From: Paralithodes platypus | Taxonomy: Eukaryota > Arthropoda > Malacostraca > Decapoda > Lithodidae | DNA length: 64,000 bases | Reading direction: 5' to 3' | Assembly: GCA_032716605.1 (NCBI GenBank) | Contig: CM064552.1 | Location: 3,520,108 to 3,584,107, forward strand | In this document: positions 41,958 to 53,292 of the stretch, piece by piece | Position numbering within the stretch: the stretch's first letter is position 1 | Layout: each line of letters begins with the position of its first letter | Translations under genes and position numbers: made by a program | The notes under the pieces: generated by a model | The model's input: only the letters and a program-made list of their open reading frames with translations | The model's database searches: none | What the model was told of the DNA's origin: nothing

Positions 41958-44056
41958 TTAACCCTGGACAGGTTTCGCGTTCTAACGCGTACGGTAAAGG
42001 AAACGAGGGTCGAAAGTGGCACGCCGCACTAAAATATTCGCCAAAAATCAGGTAATTGAGATAGATTTTTTGTCTACATTTGAACATGTAATATAAGGAA
42101 TGCTTAATCTAATGTGAAGTGGAATTGAAAATCAGAGTGATTTTTATATTTTTAATGATTATTCTAGAAAAATAACTTAAGAAAATGACTAAATTTACTA
42201 AAAAATAAAAATAAATACTTAAAGTTTCCTGAGGATAGTGAAACTCTGGTGACTAGTAGGGGGATGGTGTGGACCTCATCAGCTGCAGTCTTGTCGACCT
42301 GGGTCCCATCAGGCGCGATCTGTGCAAAGAATAAAAAGGGTTAATTTCGAAAACTCAAAAAAATGATCAATGGTTTACAGAAAATCATTAGGGTGCCTAA
42401 ATATTGGTGGATTTGGTTGAAACTTTGTCAGAATAGTGCCAACCAACACTGGAACACAGGGAAACCCTAAATATTGAGATCAGAACTAGTAAATAGCAAT
42501 GACATAGCATTGTGTACACTTAACTCCGAGACGTCAGACAGTTTTCGGCAAAAATTTGAGAGAAAAAAATTCATAACTGAACAAATTGTTTATGAATCTG
42601 CCTATAAATCACCATGGACATTCCTAAACAACCTAAGAACAATATCAGTATGAATAACGGGGGTTTGGAGTAGTTATACACACACAGTACTGAAAGGGTT
42701 AACCTTATCTCCCAGCACCGCTCCGGCCGCAACCCTCTGAAAGTAGACAACACTTTCCACAATGTATAGGATGATTATAAATGCATGGATTTTGATCACA
42801 ACTCATGTGAATGATGAATACTGCTTGAACAATACATACTACACCCTAAAAATATTAAAAAAATATAAAAAAAAAAAAATGTGGGGGCATAACAGGTAAG
42901 TACTTGGTAAATTTCAATCAGCAGGAACAGGTAAAATGGTAATAAAATGGGTAGCTTGTCCCTGGGCAACTGGGGGCATGAAAGGTAAGTCATTGGTACC
43001 AATCAATCAGCAGAAACCAGGTAAAATTATAAGGAAATGGGTAGGTAGTCACTGGGGCACAACAGGTAAGTACTTTGTCAAATTCAATCACCAGGAACAG
43101 ATAAAATGGTAATAAAATGGGTAGCTTGTCCCTGGGCAACTGGGGGCATGACAGGTAACTAATTGGTACCAATCAATCAGCAGAAACCAGGTAAAATTAT
43201 AAGGAAATAGGTAGGTATTCACTGGGGGCACAACAGGTAAGTACTTTGTCAAATTCAATCACCAGGAACAGGTAAAATGGTAATAAAATGGGTAGCTTGT
43301 CCCTGGGCAACTGGGGGCATGACAGGTAACTAATTGGTACCAATCAATCAGCAGAAACCAGGTAAAATTATAAGGAAAGGGGTAGGTAGTCACTGGGGGC
43401 ACAACAGGTAAGTACTTTGTCAAATTCAATCACCAGGAACAGGTAAAATGGTAATAAAATGGGTAGCTTGTCCCTGGGCAACTGGGGGCATGACAGGTAA
43501 GTCATTGGTACCAATCAATCAGCAGAAACCAGGTAAAATTATAAGGAAAGGGGTAGGTAGTCACTGGGGGCATAACAGGTAAGTACTTTGTCAAATTCAA
43601 TGAGGAAATACACCAATAACGAAATCAGAAAAAAAAACAAGAAAAAAAAAACAAGAAAAAAAAAATTGTGGCGGCATATGGCAACTCAGATATCTGGCAA
43701 CAGTCAGGACACGACGTCACACAATCTAGCCATCATGTGTAGAAGACTGAAAGTCCTAAGTCTAATACAAAGGCATGAAACATATGATTACTGTAACTTT
43801 CAACAAATATGGTACAAAAACTTACTGTGTTTACTGGGTCATATGTGGCACCGGAAAAGGGGTGAAAGGGTTGTGGTGGGAGGAGCGAGCAGCGCAGGTC
43901 TGTCTTTGGTGGGGTCCCAGCTCCTACTGATAGATGGCTTGCCTCACCAGGAAATTCAGCCTCCTATTGGCTCCCCCGGTCACGTGACATGCAAGCATAG
44001 ACAAAGGCGGATTTTCGCGTTCCTTAAATGACCCCACGAATCCTGTCCAGGGTTAA
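41958..44056. mobile_element. piggyBac-like TTAA element enclosing a satellite
   Basis: TTAACCCTGGACAGG(T)TTCG at the left is mirrored by CGAATCCTGTCCAGGGTTAA at the right. TTAA lies outside a CCC-starting inverted repeat, as in piggyBac elements. A further shared word, TTCGCGTTC, lies inside both ends. The ~2.1 kb interior has no transposase and contains the 170-bp satellite and poly-A tracts, so it is non-autonomous. Confidence 0.75.
42880..43605 (+). repeat. 170-bp satellite made of two ~85-bp half units
   Basis: GTAGCTTGTCCCTGGGCAAC recurs at a 170-171-bp spacing (42951, 43121, 43292, 43463). Each 170-mer is two related halves: one with AACAGGTAAGTACTTTG, the other with GACAGGTAACTAATTGGT or GGTAAGTCATTGG. 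Four or more units are present. Every half contains GGTAAGT or GGTAACT, a 5' splice-site-like word. Confidence 0.85.
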
Positions 44057-44409
44057 TACTAGCTTTTCTGGAGCCCCTTCTCCCTCATGTTTAGCATATT
44101 AGTTTTGAAGTTTTAAGACGTTCGTTCCGTTAGTTTGGCGATTTTGAGACCTTTCACCTCATTTTGCTGTCAATATTAAGACCTTTCGTGCCCATTAGGT
44201 GTCAATTTTTTCCTGGCTCACGAGCTTCTAATTTTAGAAGGAATCGGCCTTCGGCCGGGAGATTTTTCTACCGAAAATTGTACAAATTAATCTTGAAAGA
44301 GTCTTGTTTTTGTGTTTTTTTTTTTAACTTGATGGAGGTCTAACGAGGATACTCAAAACTATATTAATAAATAAATATATAGACCAAAAACCAAGCACTA
44401 CCCCCTTAA
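44053..44409 (+). mobile_element. TTAA-bounded MITE family C, copy 1
   Basis: It shares its left TTAA with the piggyBac-like element and its right TTAA with the next foldback. Landmarks: CCCCTTCTCCCTCATGTTTA, AAGACCTTTCGTGCCCATTA, GGTGTCAATTTTTTCCTGGC, and a small hairpin ATCGGCCTTCGGCCGGGAG. The same order recurs at 54781 and 62401, and reversed at 53856, 56980, 57747 and 60790. Confidence 0.75.
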
Positions 44410-44620
44410 CCCTAACTGTACCGGGGCAGTCTTTTTAATTATATTCTAGTAATGATTAGACGATTACATTCAGGTTAGGAAGGACCTCTAGTAATAATAA
44501 GGCTTCAAACTATCTCAACCAACCCTTTTAACTACCACAGATCTTTCCTAAGCTGCATAATATCGTCTAAATATAGCTAGAATAAAATAGAACACACGTC
44601 GCTGGTACTCAAAAGGTTAA
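44406..44620. mobile_element. TTAACCC foldback MITE (family A)
   Basis: TTAACCCTAACTGTACC at the left, GGTACTCAAAAGGTTAA at the right, with the family centre (GGAAGGACCTCTAG and CAGATCTTTCCTAAGCTGCA). Confidence 0.7.
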
Positions 44621-45595
44621 GAAGGATCTGTGGTAGTAAAAAGGGTTAAGTGAGATAGTTCGAAGCCTGTTAATTGCCAGAGGCCCTTTGTAAACTGAAT
44701 AAAATCGTCTAATCTAGCTATATTTAGACGATTTTGTGCAGTTTAAGAAGGATCTGTGGTAGTAGAAAGGGTTAAGTGAGATAGTTCGAAGCCTGTTCAT
44801 TGCTGGAGGCCCTTTTTAAACTGAATAAAATCTTATAATCTAGCTATATTTAGACGATTTTGTGCAGTTTAAGAAGGATCTGTAGTAATAGAAAGGGTTA
44901 AGTGAGATAGTTCGAAGTCTGTTAATTGCTGGAGGCCCTTTGTAAACTGAATACAATCGTCAAATCTAGCTATATTTAGACGATTTTATGCAGTTTAAGA
45001 AGGATTTGTGGTAGTACAAAGGGTTAAGTGAGATAGTTCGAAGCATAAACATTGCTGGAGGCCCTTTGTAAACTGAATAAAATCGTCAAATCTAGCTATA
45101 TTTGACGATTTTATGCAGTTTAATTAAGAAGGATTTGTGGTAGTACAAAGGGTTAAGTGAGATAGTTCGAAGCCTGTTCATTGCTGGAGGTCCTTTGTAA
45201 ACTGAATAAAATCGTCTAATAGTAACCACCATAAAATATAAAAGACGTCCTTTTCATTTTATGGTGGCTACTATTAGACGATTTTATTCAGTTTACAAAG
45301 GGCCTCCAGCAATTAACAGGCTTCGAACTATCTCACTGAACCCTTTTTACTACCACAGATCCTTCTTAAACTGCACAAAATCGTCTAAATATAGCTAGAT
45401 TAGACGATTTTATTCAGCTTAAAAAGGGCTTCCAGCAATTCACAGGCTTCGAACTATCTCACTTAACCCTTCTTACTACTACAGATCATTCTTAGGCTGC
45501 ATAAAATCGTCTAAATATAGCTAGATTTGACGATTGTATTCAGTTTACAAAGGCCCTCCAGCAATGAACAGACTTCGAACTATCTCATGTAAGTA
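44621..45595. repeat. Inverted array of 125-bp family-A units
   Basis: Five direct units start GAAGGATCTGTGG at about 44622, 44748, 44873, 44999 and 45128 (spacing 125-129). After a short centre at 45225-45275 (ACCACCATAAAAT and its inverse) about three units run in the opposite direction to 45595. Each unit is itself foldback-like (AGACGATTTT...AAAATCGTCT). It could fold into a very large cruciform. Confidence 0.85.
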
Positions 45596-45600
45596 AAGCT

Positions 45601-45790
45601 GGTATCACACGAGAGATTTTATAGTCAACATTCGATGGTCAACACTTTTCTGGCAACATTTCTGGATTATTTTACACTGGTATCGGAAACTAGGCTGATG
45701 ATGGATGAATTTAGGTAGCATAAATATTGCAAATGTTGACCTCATAAGCTGCCAGACCAGTGTTGAGGGAAAAAGCGCTCGTGTGGTGAC
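45601..45790. mobile_element. Small TIR element (GGTATCACACGAG type)
   Basis: GGTATCACACGAG at the left against CTCGTGTGGTGAC at the right. A related pair (CGGTGTCACACGAGC) flanks the element at 61878. The target duplication is not resolved. Confidence 0.5.
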
Positions 45791-46060
45791 TTAGTGAAAT
45801 GGCTGGTGTTAACGAGAGCGCTACCTCTTCCCATATTATCCAGCTTTGTCTTGCCTTGCAAGAAAGGATGGAGATGTGGACAGAGAGGTTGAATTTCTCA
45901 GAGACGAAAACCTTGCCTTGAAGTTAACTCGGCAAGAGTTGTGTTATCGGGCGTATCACCTACCTCTGACCTGGTATATCCTAGTGTTTACTAGCCTATA
46001 CTCCTTTGAAAGGACATTAGCCTAACCTAACAATTTTGTATTGGATGACAAATATAGCTG
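45791..46060. other. Non-coding interval
   Basis: No supported gene. It contains GACATTAGCCTAACCTAACA at about 46012, also found at 31190. Confidence 0.35.
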
Positions 46061-47836
46061 CAACGCGTTCCGTTGACAGCGAGCAAAACATTGCTTCGTG
46101 CGAGCGCTTTGCTAGGCTAGCGGAAAGACATTGCTTCCTCACTCTGCTCGCTCTGCTAGGCTAGCAAAGCGAGCAGCCAAAAGAGATTGCTAGGTCGACC
46201 TAGCAGAGCGAGCAATGAAGGTGTAAATGATTGCGTTTGTCCTATTTCCACACTAACTGGCCTACTTCATGATTAATAGTATTGAATGAGTATAGAGATG
46301 AACAGCAGTTACTAATTCTTGATTAAAAATAAATATTTTACATCATGCCCACCCGACCTATAGAATGCTGCCTCAAATATGTTATGCCTACACTGCAACA
46401 TTCTCAATTAAGACGTCCATCTTTCTTCCTATGTGTATATAATATTACAGTTGGCATCGCCATTATAATGGCTTCATTTATACAGTATATAGGCTACTAT
46501 ATGAAAGCAACACTAAAGTCATTACCTATCAACATAATCATATTACGTAGGCTATATCGGACAATACCGCCCCAGGCCATCACGGTACACTCTCAGTTAA
46601 CAGGCCGCCAGACTGAATATTATGTATAAAAACAATGTTAAATTATTCTGAGCCTGTGTGTCATGGTTGGACGGTTTGAATAGGCATATGTCGGAGTGTG
46701 AAGCCACTCAAACTTGTCTGTGAGGTACTGAGTCTTGACATAACGAACTGGCGTAGGACAACCTTTACGATATACGTGAAACATAAACAAATATACTGTA
46801 ACCTGCAAGTTGTGTCACTTTTAAAAATATTCTAGTGATTGATTTGTATGACAGATAGCAACATTATCGAAGTGGTGGCTGTGGAATTGTGCATATTGAA
46901 ATATGTAAGGAACAAACTTTTAACAAACATTACGTATGCAATGCAGAAATCAAATTAATAAAGACTGGTAGCCTACAGTACAAAAGTAGCCTACCATCAC
47001 GCCTGAGTTTTCGCAAAATAACTTACTATGAGCGATATCGTCGACATTTAATGTAATCTGTACAATACTATTAATAATTCAAGCACGGAGAATCGTCAGT
47101 TACTCATAATGGTCACCACGTACCACACTTTGAAAGATATGGAACTGACGTAAATGTATAATGAAAAACAAATGTGCATAGCCTAGTACTGTCTTGACAT
47201 GTTCACCAACTTCCCCGATATTTTCATGTACTGTATATGTTAAGTCCTCAAATAATATTGTAAAGTCACTTAGTAAGAACACAATACATCGTATATGCAT
47301 TTAAAAATATTTATGGTAGCCTACATGTTCAATGAAAACTCGTAAGTACTAAACAAATTAATAATGCGAGGTACAAACGATAGGCCTAATATCCATCGTT
47401 GTACAGTGTGTAGCCTACACTATTCCTTTAGGTATAATACACTATAAGAGCCATTAGGCTAGTTATTTACAAGTATATATATATATTGGATATTAGACTC
47501 ACATCAGTATATAATTGAGGGTTTTATTAAAGTTTCCACTGTTCTTGCATACGTTTTTACGCAGACCGTGGGCTCATACAATATTATAGCCTAATGTCCG
47601 GTTGTTACAACATATACTGTATTTTCATCGAGTGTGATACATTTCGCAATTTCAGTGTTTTATTAAGCGAATACATATATATGAAGACTGTCATTGTATG
47701 ATGGTTATGTGCGGTCAGCTGATATGCGAAGCAAAACAATGCTAGCTAGTGTCCCGTTCAGCCTATTGACAGTGCTATAGCCAAGCAAAGCGGTCGCACG
47801 AAGCAATTTTTTGCTCGCTGTCAACGGAACGCGTTG
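46061..47836. mobile_element. 1.8 kb TIR element without transposase
   Basis: CAACGCGTTCCGTTGACAGC, then GAGCAAAACATTGCTTCGTG at the left is mirrored at 47778-47836 for about 57 bp with few mismatches. CTG flanks both outer ends (46058-46060, 47837-47839), a possible 3-bp duplication. The interior is AT-rich and has no domain-bearing frame. The left side adds extra inverted motifs (GCTAGGCTAGC, AGCAAAGCGAGCAG). Confidence 0.7.
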
Positions 47837-47859
47837 CTGTACTCTATGCACTCGCTCTA

Positions 47860-48271
47860 TTGAATACGTAAACACAGTCATTTTCGTGTTATTATTATTT
47901 TCCAGTGTACTGTGTTAGGTGGCTACAGAGTTTCCCAGGCAAAAAATGTACAGTGAAATGCTATCAAGTCACAATAGGACTTATCTCATTTTGAATCTGT
48001 AAAATTAGCTGTTTTTACGTATTTGGAGTTGTATCCAGAATCGATAAAATCTAGTTGTTTTTACGTATTGGATTTGCATGTTGAATACGTAAAATGTAAG
48101 TATAACTAGTTACTTATTACTTATTGAATAGGTAAAATCTATCGAATACGTAAACACACTAATTTTCGTTTTATTATTTTCCAGTGTTAGGTGACTATAG
48201 AGTGTTTTCCAGGCAAAAAATGTATAGTGAAATGCTATCAAGTCACGATAGGACTTCTCTCATTTTGAATC
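47860..48271 (+). repeat. ~280-bp tandem unit, second copy interrupted
   Basis: GAATACGTAAACACAGTCAT, then CAGGCAAAAAATGTACAGTG and TCAAGTCACAATAGGACTT, then the TTTTACGTATT...GAATACGTAAAA inverted motif. The second copy (from about 48139) stops at GAATC (48267-48271) and resumes at 53293. Confidence 0.75.
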
Positions 48272-49394
48272 TAAAATGCCACAGGAACGAAAGGACCGGC
48301 GTCACAGGCCAGGATAGCTATAAGGAATCACCACACCAACTTCGTTGTCTCCCTTTCACATAACTCCACATATGTATACGTCTATCCAATCACACCCTTC
48401 TAGTATACAACCCACATTACTTTATTCCTTAACATTTGTATGTGCCAACTAAGTATGTATTTAATTAAGGTACCAACAGGCTATAATATTTGCATTGTGT
48501 AGGTATGACGGCGATCTGAAGACACCTCAGTAAACCTCCCCCTGTTCTGGAGTCCACCACGACTGTCTGGTAATACGAACCTCAGCCGTGTGACTCGCCT
48601 AGTCATTCTGGACAATTATTTGTTTCAATACTCCCCAGGTCTCTCAACTTGAGATATTAATTGTTTCTTTGTTGTTTAATCCGTCACTTAAGACACTCGA
48701 CTCATATCGATTGTTATTAGTACTGGCGATTAATACTATGTTCATGTTTCACCTTTGTTGCCAGTAATTCACTGAGATTCTTAACCACATTTGTGTAGGA
48801 TTTATCCTCAACCTATTATGTACCCTATCCCTTGTGTGTTACTATTACTATTGCTTCAGATGAGAAAACATCCCCGACTACGAATCTATATTCGAGAGTT
48901 GGAGATCGAAATGATTATGTTGAGACGATTCTATAACTCCTCAAGATAGACGTTACCTGAATTAATATACCATCTACATGTCTATCTGATTACGTCAGCC
49001 CTGTACTTAGTTATGTAACAATTATATGTTCCCAACCTTCCTAATGCAACCTCCATTTCACTAGACAAGATACCTAGGAGTAGTTCCGAGATTTAATTAG
49101 GCAATTACTCATTGATTTGGAAAGACCCCAGACCATCCACAATTTCGTATGCGGGTCTGTGCTTAGGAAATTGTCGTGCCGGACAATATCGTCGTATTAA
49201 TTTCGCGTGAGTTTGGCTACGGGTCAAACTCTGTACAACCGCCTCAAAAATTGTTACCCCATGAAAACCCGTTTTTCTATGTATGCCACCGATCCACAGA
49301 AAACTAACCTAACCCTGTGCTTGTACTAATCCATATCTGTTGATTTATATAATAAAGTAGACGTGCCGTTTTGCCCAAAATCAAAACGGCATAC

Positions 49395-50454
49395 CCAACT
49401 CTGCGATGGATTACCATCATCACTACTAATACCATCATCAATCACAATCAACATAATCACTACTACTGCCATCATCACTACAACTGCCACAATAATCACG
49501 AGTACTGTCATCATCACCATTACTATGATCATCATCACTACTACAATTACAATTATCACTACTACTCTCACCATCATCACTGTCCATTGTCACTAGCATT
49601 TTAATCACTACTATCATCATTGATACTACAACTATCAACCATCATTACTAATATCATCACCACCATCTTACAATCATCATTACTACTGTTAACATCATCA
49701 CTACTACTATAACCATCATCATTACTACTGTCACAAATATTACCATAATTTATTCTAGTGTCACCATCATCACTACTACTGCCATCATCACCATTACTAT
49801 GAACTTCATCACCACAACTATCGTCATCATCACTACAAATTTCACCATCCTCACTACTACTCACCATCATCACTAATACTCACACCATCGTCACTACCAT
49901 CAACACTACTGTCATTATTATCACTACAACTATCATCATTACTTGTCACCATCATCACTACTATTATGACCATCATTACTACTACTGTCACCATCATATC
50001 TACTACTGTCATCATCATCACTACTGTCATCATCATCAATACAACCATCATCACTACAATTATCACCATTATCACTACTATCACCATAAATCCAAATATT
50101 ACTACCATCACTTCTAATGCCAACTAAACTAACTTAACCTAGCAAATACGTAGCGAGATGTTTTTGCTCCCAGAACGCCATCATTGCTGGGGGGGGGGGG
50201 GTCCGGGAGGTGGGGGCAAAACCATATTTTGGACCTAAAATCATAACTATTGCATAAATTAAAAAAAAAATTTTTTGACTGACTTTTGCATTCACGCAAC
50301 AAATGTTCGTGTGAAATTTGGTGAAAATCCGTCCAACGGTCTAGGAGGAGTTCCGAGACAGACGGACGACGACGACGACGACGACGACAGACATTTTTTT
50401 CGTGTGGTACCCACTATACGGGGGGGCGATACCAAACTCTGCTTACGCAGAGTT
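49395..50454. mobile_element. CAACTCTGCG-ended module carrying a trinucleotide array
   Basis: CAACTCTGCG at the left and CGCAGAGTTG at the right are inverse. At the right end AACTCTGC/TTAC/GCAGAGTT forms a perfect hairpin. The inside holds the (CATCATCACTACTACT)-type array, a G12 run, then ordered words: GTGTGAAATTTGGTGAAAAT, CCGTCCAACGGTCTAGG, GAGGAGTTCCGAGACAGACG and (GAC)n. A second inverted pair (TGCCGTTTT/AAAACGGCA) lies just outside the left end. No coding frame. Confidence 0.5.
49405..50125 (+). repeat. Degenerate ATC/ACT trinucleotide microsatellite
   Basis: About 720 bp of CATCATCACTACTAC-type repeats, interrupted by point changes. Apparent proteins rich in Val/Met or Ser/Asp are repeat artefacts. 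Confidence 0.9.
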
Positions 50455-50459
50455 GATTA

Positions 50460-51790
50460 ATAATATCCAAGTTGCATACGATCATCTCCAGAGAAGTGCA
50501 GGAAAACTACCTAGTCTCTCTCTCTCTCCATTATGAGATAGATCGATGTCACTCATGCATGTACCCATTCCTAAGTTAAAGAAAAAGTTTTATCCACAAT
50601 ACTCTGCTTAGTGACCGCGTGCCCAGTGGTAAACTTTGGAGCCACCCTGTCCTTTTGTCCTCTCCCCGTAGGCCTACCAACCCAACTTCACAAACCTTCC
50701 CCTCGCATGGCGCCCATCAGGATGTTTTTATAATCCGTGCCGAGTCAGCTCCGACTCGAACCCCAGTATACAGAGAGTGCAAACCTATTCTGGTATCTCT
50801 TTCACGATCCTCTAACCTAAGTAAACCACACTCACCACCTGAACCGTAGGGGTACAACGCGCGAGGCTATGCCCCCTCCCACCCCCTTGAAAGAGGGTAT
50901 AGGCCATAACAATGTCACATCCACCGACCCCAAGCTCAGCTGTTTCGTTTTAGTGCCTAGGATATATGAACCTAATTGCCCGATCGATATGGATCTGACA
51001 CAGAGGCACTGCCCATGTCGAATCGTATTCCGTGCATTTCAACCAGGGTTCATTCACTTTATATTAACGACTAATACCGTCACCTTATGCACGCATTTCG
51101 TTTTCGTAAGTTAAGTATTTCTTTTTCCTTCACCATTGTGTTCCTCCTTTTCCGTCTCTTTCCACACCTATTATACATCTAATCAGTCATCCCTTCTAAT
51201 CCACAATCCACACTACTCTGTTTTCGTATCTCTGTGGTTTTATATAAGATTAATTATGACAAATCTGAATACCATCCTCTCCAGAGAGCTCTAGGGAAGC
51301 CACCTAGTTTTACTCTCCATTTAAGAAGATAAACGTATATTACCCCATGCTCCGGGATTCGTTCTAGCACCCAAGTAGTTATACAATTGAACTTGAGTTA
51401 TTCAACCAGGTTCTATACTTTTATATTAACGACGGCAAAATACCATCCAATTCATGCATGTCACTTTTTCCTAAGTTAACTCTCATTAATCCACCAATAC
51501 TTTGCGTAGTAACAAGCATGCTTAGGTAACCTTTTATCCACCCTGTCGTTTTTACATACCAACCCGAGCTTAATAACTCCATCTAAAAAGGATGCCATCA
51601 GGATGTTAAATTGTGCTGAGCAAGTCATTTTCTCAAGCTTCCGTAAGCAGAGAGTACAAACCTATTTGGTACCTCCTTTAACTATCCCCTAACATAACTA
51701 ACCACCCCTACAACCTGGGGCAGTGAATTAATGCGCAGGAGGCTAACCCCCCCTTTTCCTCCCCTCAAAGAGGCCCAGCATCTCTCCCTC
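50460..51790 (+). repeat. Two diverged ~600-bp direct repeats
   Basis: Segments 50480-50900 and 51265-51780 share ordered words: CATCTCCAGAGA or CCTCTCCAGAGA, CATGCATGT, CCTAAGTTAA, GCCATCAGGATGTT or GCCCATCAGGATGTT, AGAGAGTGCAAACCTATT or AGAGAGTACAAACCTATT, then CTAAC and GCGCAGGAGGCTA or GCGCGAGGCTA. They could be relics of long terminal repeats or an old duplication. Confidence 0.5.
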
Positions 51791-53292
51791 GCGTAGGACT
51801 ACCGACATCCTTATGCCCGCCAAATTCTTGCTAGAAAATCCGGGTATTTACAACCCATACCAACCTCCAAGTTTTCGATTCCAGCCTAAATCCTATTCCT
51901 ATCCCGTTCCTATCTAACCCCTAAGTCCCCCTTAAACCATCTTAGACTCCTAATAGCATTTCAGCTAACTCAGAGGAGGATCCTAGAGATAATATTAACG
52001 TAGGCTGCCTTACCGCTTGAGTCCAAAGGCGCGGGACAACTAGTTTTTTGTTTCCCCAACATCCTCCTCTCAACTCCTATTAATAATTTGTCTTAGAGTA
52101 AATGTCAGAAAAAGGTAATTCCTATTGCGGCCTACATGCTAACTTTATAATAGACCTTTAATGCTACCCTCTTCAACCAAGGGATTAAATTAACTTGTAT
52201 TCCCCTCCGACATCCAAAAGTTAGACAAAGGAACCCCCTCTCCATATATATAGTTCCGCGCCAAAAACAAGCCAGTTCGAGAGGATATAAGCCATGTAAC
52301 GGAAGCGCCGCAGTCGTGGATATATTACCCAGCTCCACCCTCAGGATATACAGTGATTTGCGGTGTTCGCGATCCAAGTGCCTCTGTGAGGGAGCGAATC
52401 AATCCTTGACAATATATTGTTGCAACTGAGAAACCAGGGACAAGATTATATCTCTCAACAACCGATTCGTAAATTCTTTTTGATTGTCTCATAAACGTAT
52501 TGTCAGCCGGCTCGCCACTACTTTGGGTTTAAGAGCAATCATAACTCATAACCGGTCCTAGGTAGAAAGATCTGGTTATGTTAGAAGGGATTACGCGAGT
52601 TTAGGAGAAGACTCGACGAGAAGATTCCTGGGCAAACAATTGTCTGTTTGACCGAAAGGCGAGAAGCCGTTTGCACGTCTGAACCTCCTCATAAGGCCAG
52701 AATTAGTAAGAAAAGTCGTTCTCCCGACTGTCTTACGTTATTATTTTCGATCCACTGTTTTCTCTGGCTATGCCGATGACAGGCAGTTAAGGCTTTCAGT
52801 AGGAGTCTCATAACGACGTGTCACCAACGGCTAGACAAATTAGCCTAACTGTACACTTCTCTACACCCCCGGACAACTTGGATGGCAAAAGAGGCGCTGT
52901 TAGCCCCCAACACACCAACTCAAGATAACGAGATACCTAGCCTTGTGATTTAAGTAATCTACGTATCGTTGAGTAATGTGATCAGAAGAATCATTCCTGA
53001 ACGTTGGAAGTGGGAAGCGAAAGAACTCTATTCAAATCCGCGAGCAGTGCTAAGAGACGATACAAAGGCCACTACCTTAACGAGTGCTCCAACATGTATT
53101 GTTCGTGCGAATCCTATCACGTACTCTATACCCGAGTGTTTAAGTTTAAATAAAGCTGTATTACAAACCATTTATCCACGATTATTTTTGTCCTCTGTTG
53201 ATTTCCTTTATGTACTTGCAATATATCCAATAGCCCAGTCTTGCAGAACTCACCTATACCAAGTTAAACCTGTATAAAATCAGGGCATAACA
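51791..53292. other. Remainder of the 5 kb insertion, non-coding
   Basis: No supported gene. A 102-codon frame at 52969-53277 has no recognisable domain and overlaps the putative terminal region with AATAAA. Confidence 0.4.

Larger units (their letters stand above)
48272..53292. mobile_element. 5.0 kb insertion with 5-bp target duplication
   Basis: GAATC precedes (48267-48271) and follows (53293-53297) the insert. The sequence after it (GAATCGGTAATATCTAGCTG) is what the uninterrupted copy has at 47995 (GAATCTGTAAAATTAGCTG). The right edge ends GGGCATAACA, like many LTR ends; the left edge (TAAAATGCC) is a weak inverse match. AATAAA at 53149 could be an LTR poly(A) signal. No gag-pol frame is visible, so it is a decayed or non-autonomous LTR-type element, or an unknown one. 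Confidence 0.55.

Noticed and set aside
42880..43605. CRISPR-like regular array
   Set aside because: The whole 170-bp unit repeats, so there are no unique spacers, and the context is eukaryotic.
43588..44031. 147-codon frame beginning with a Lys-rich stretch
   Set aside because: It starts in poly-A tracts inside the TTAA element and ends at the TIR; no domain.
49326..50123. Several frames rich in Val/Met/Ile, Ser/Asp or Thr/Ile on both strands
   Set aside because: All are products of the degenerate ATC/ACT trinucleotide array.
52969..53277. 102-codon frame near the end of the 5 kb insertion
   Set aside because: No recognisable domain, and it overlaps the probable poly(A) signal and terminal region.
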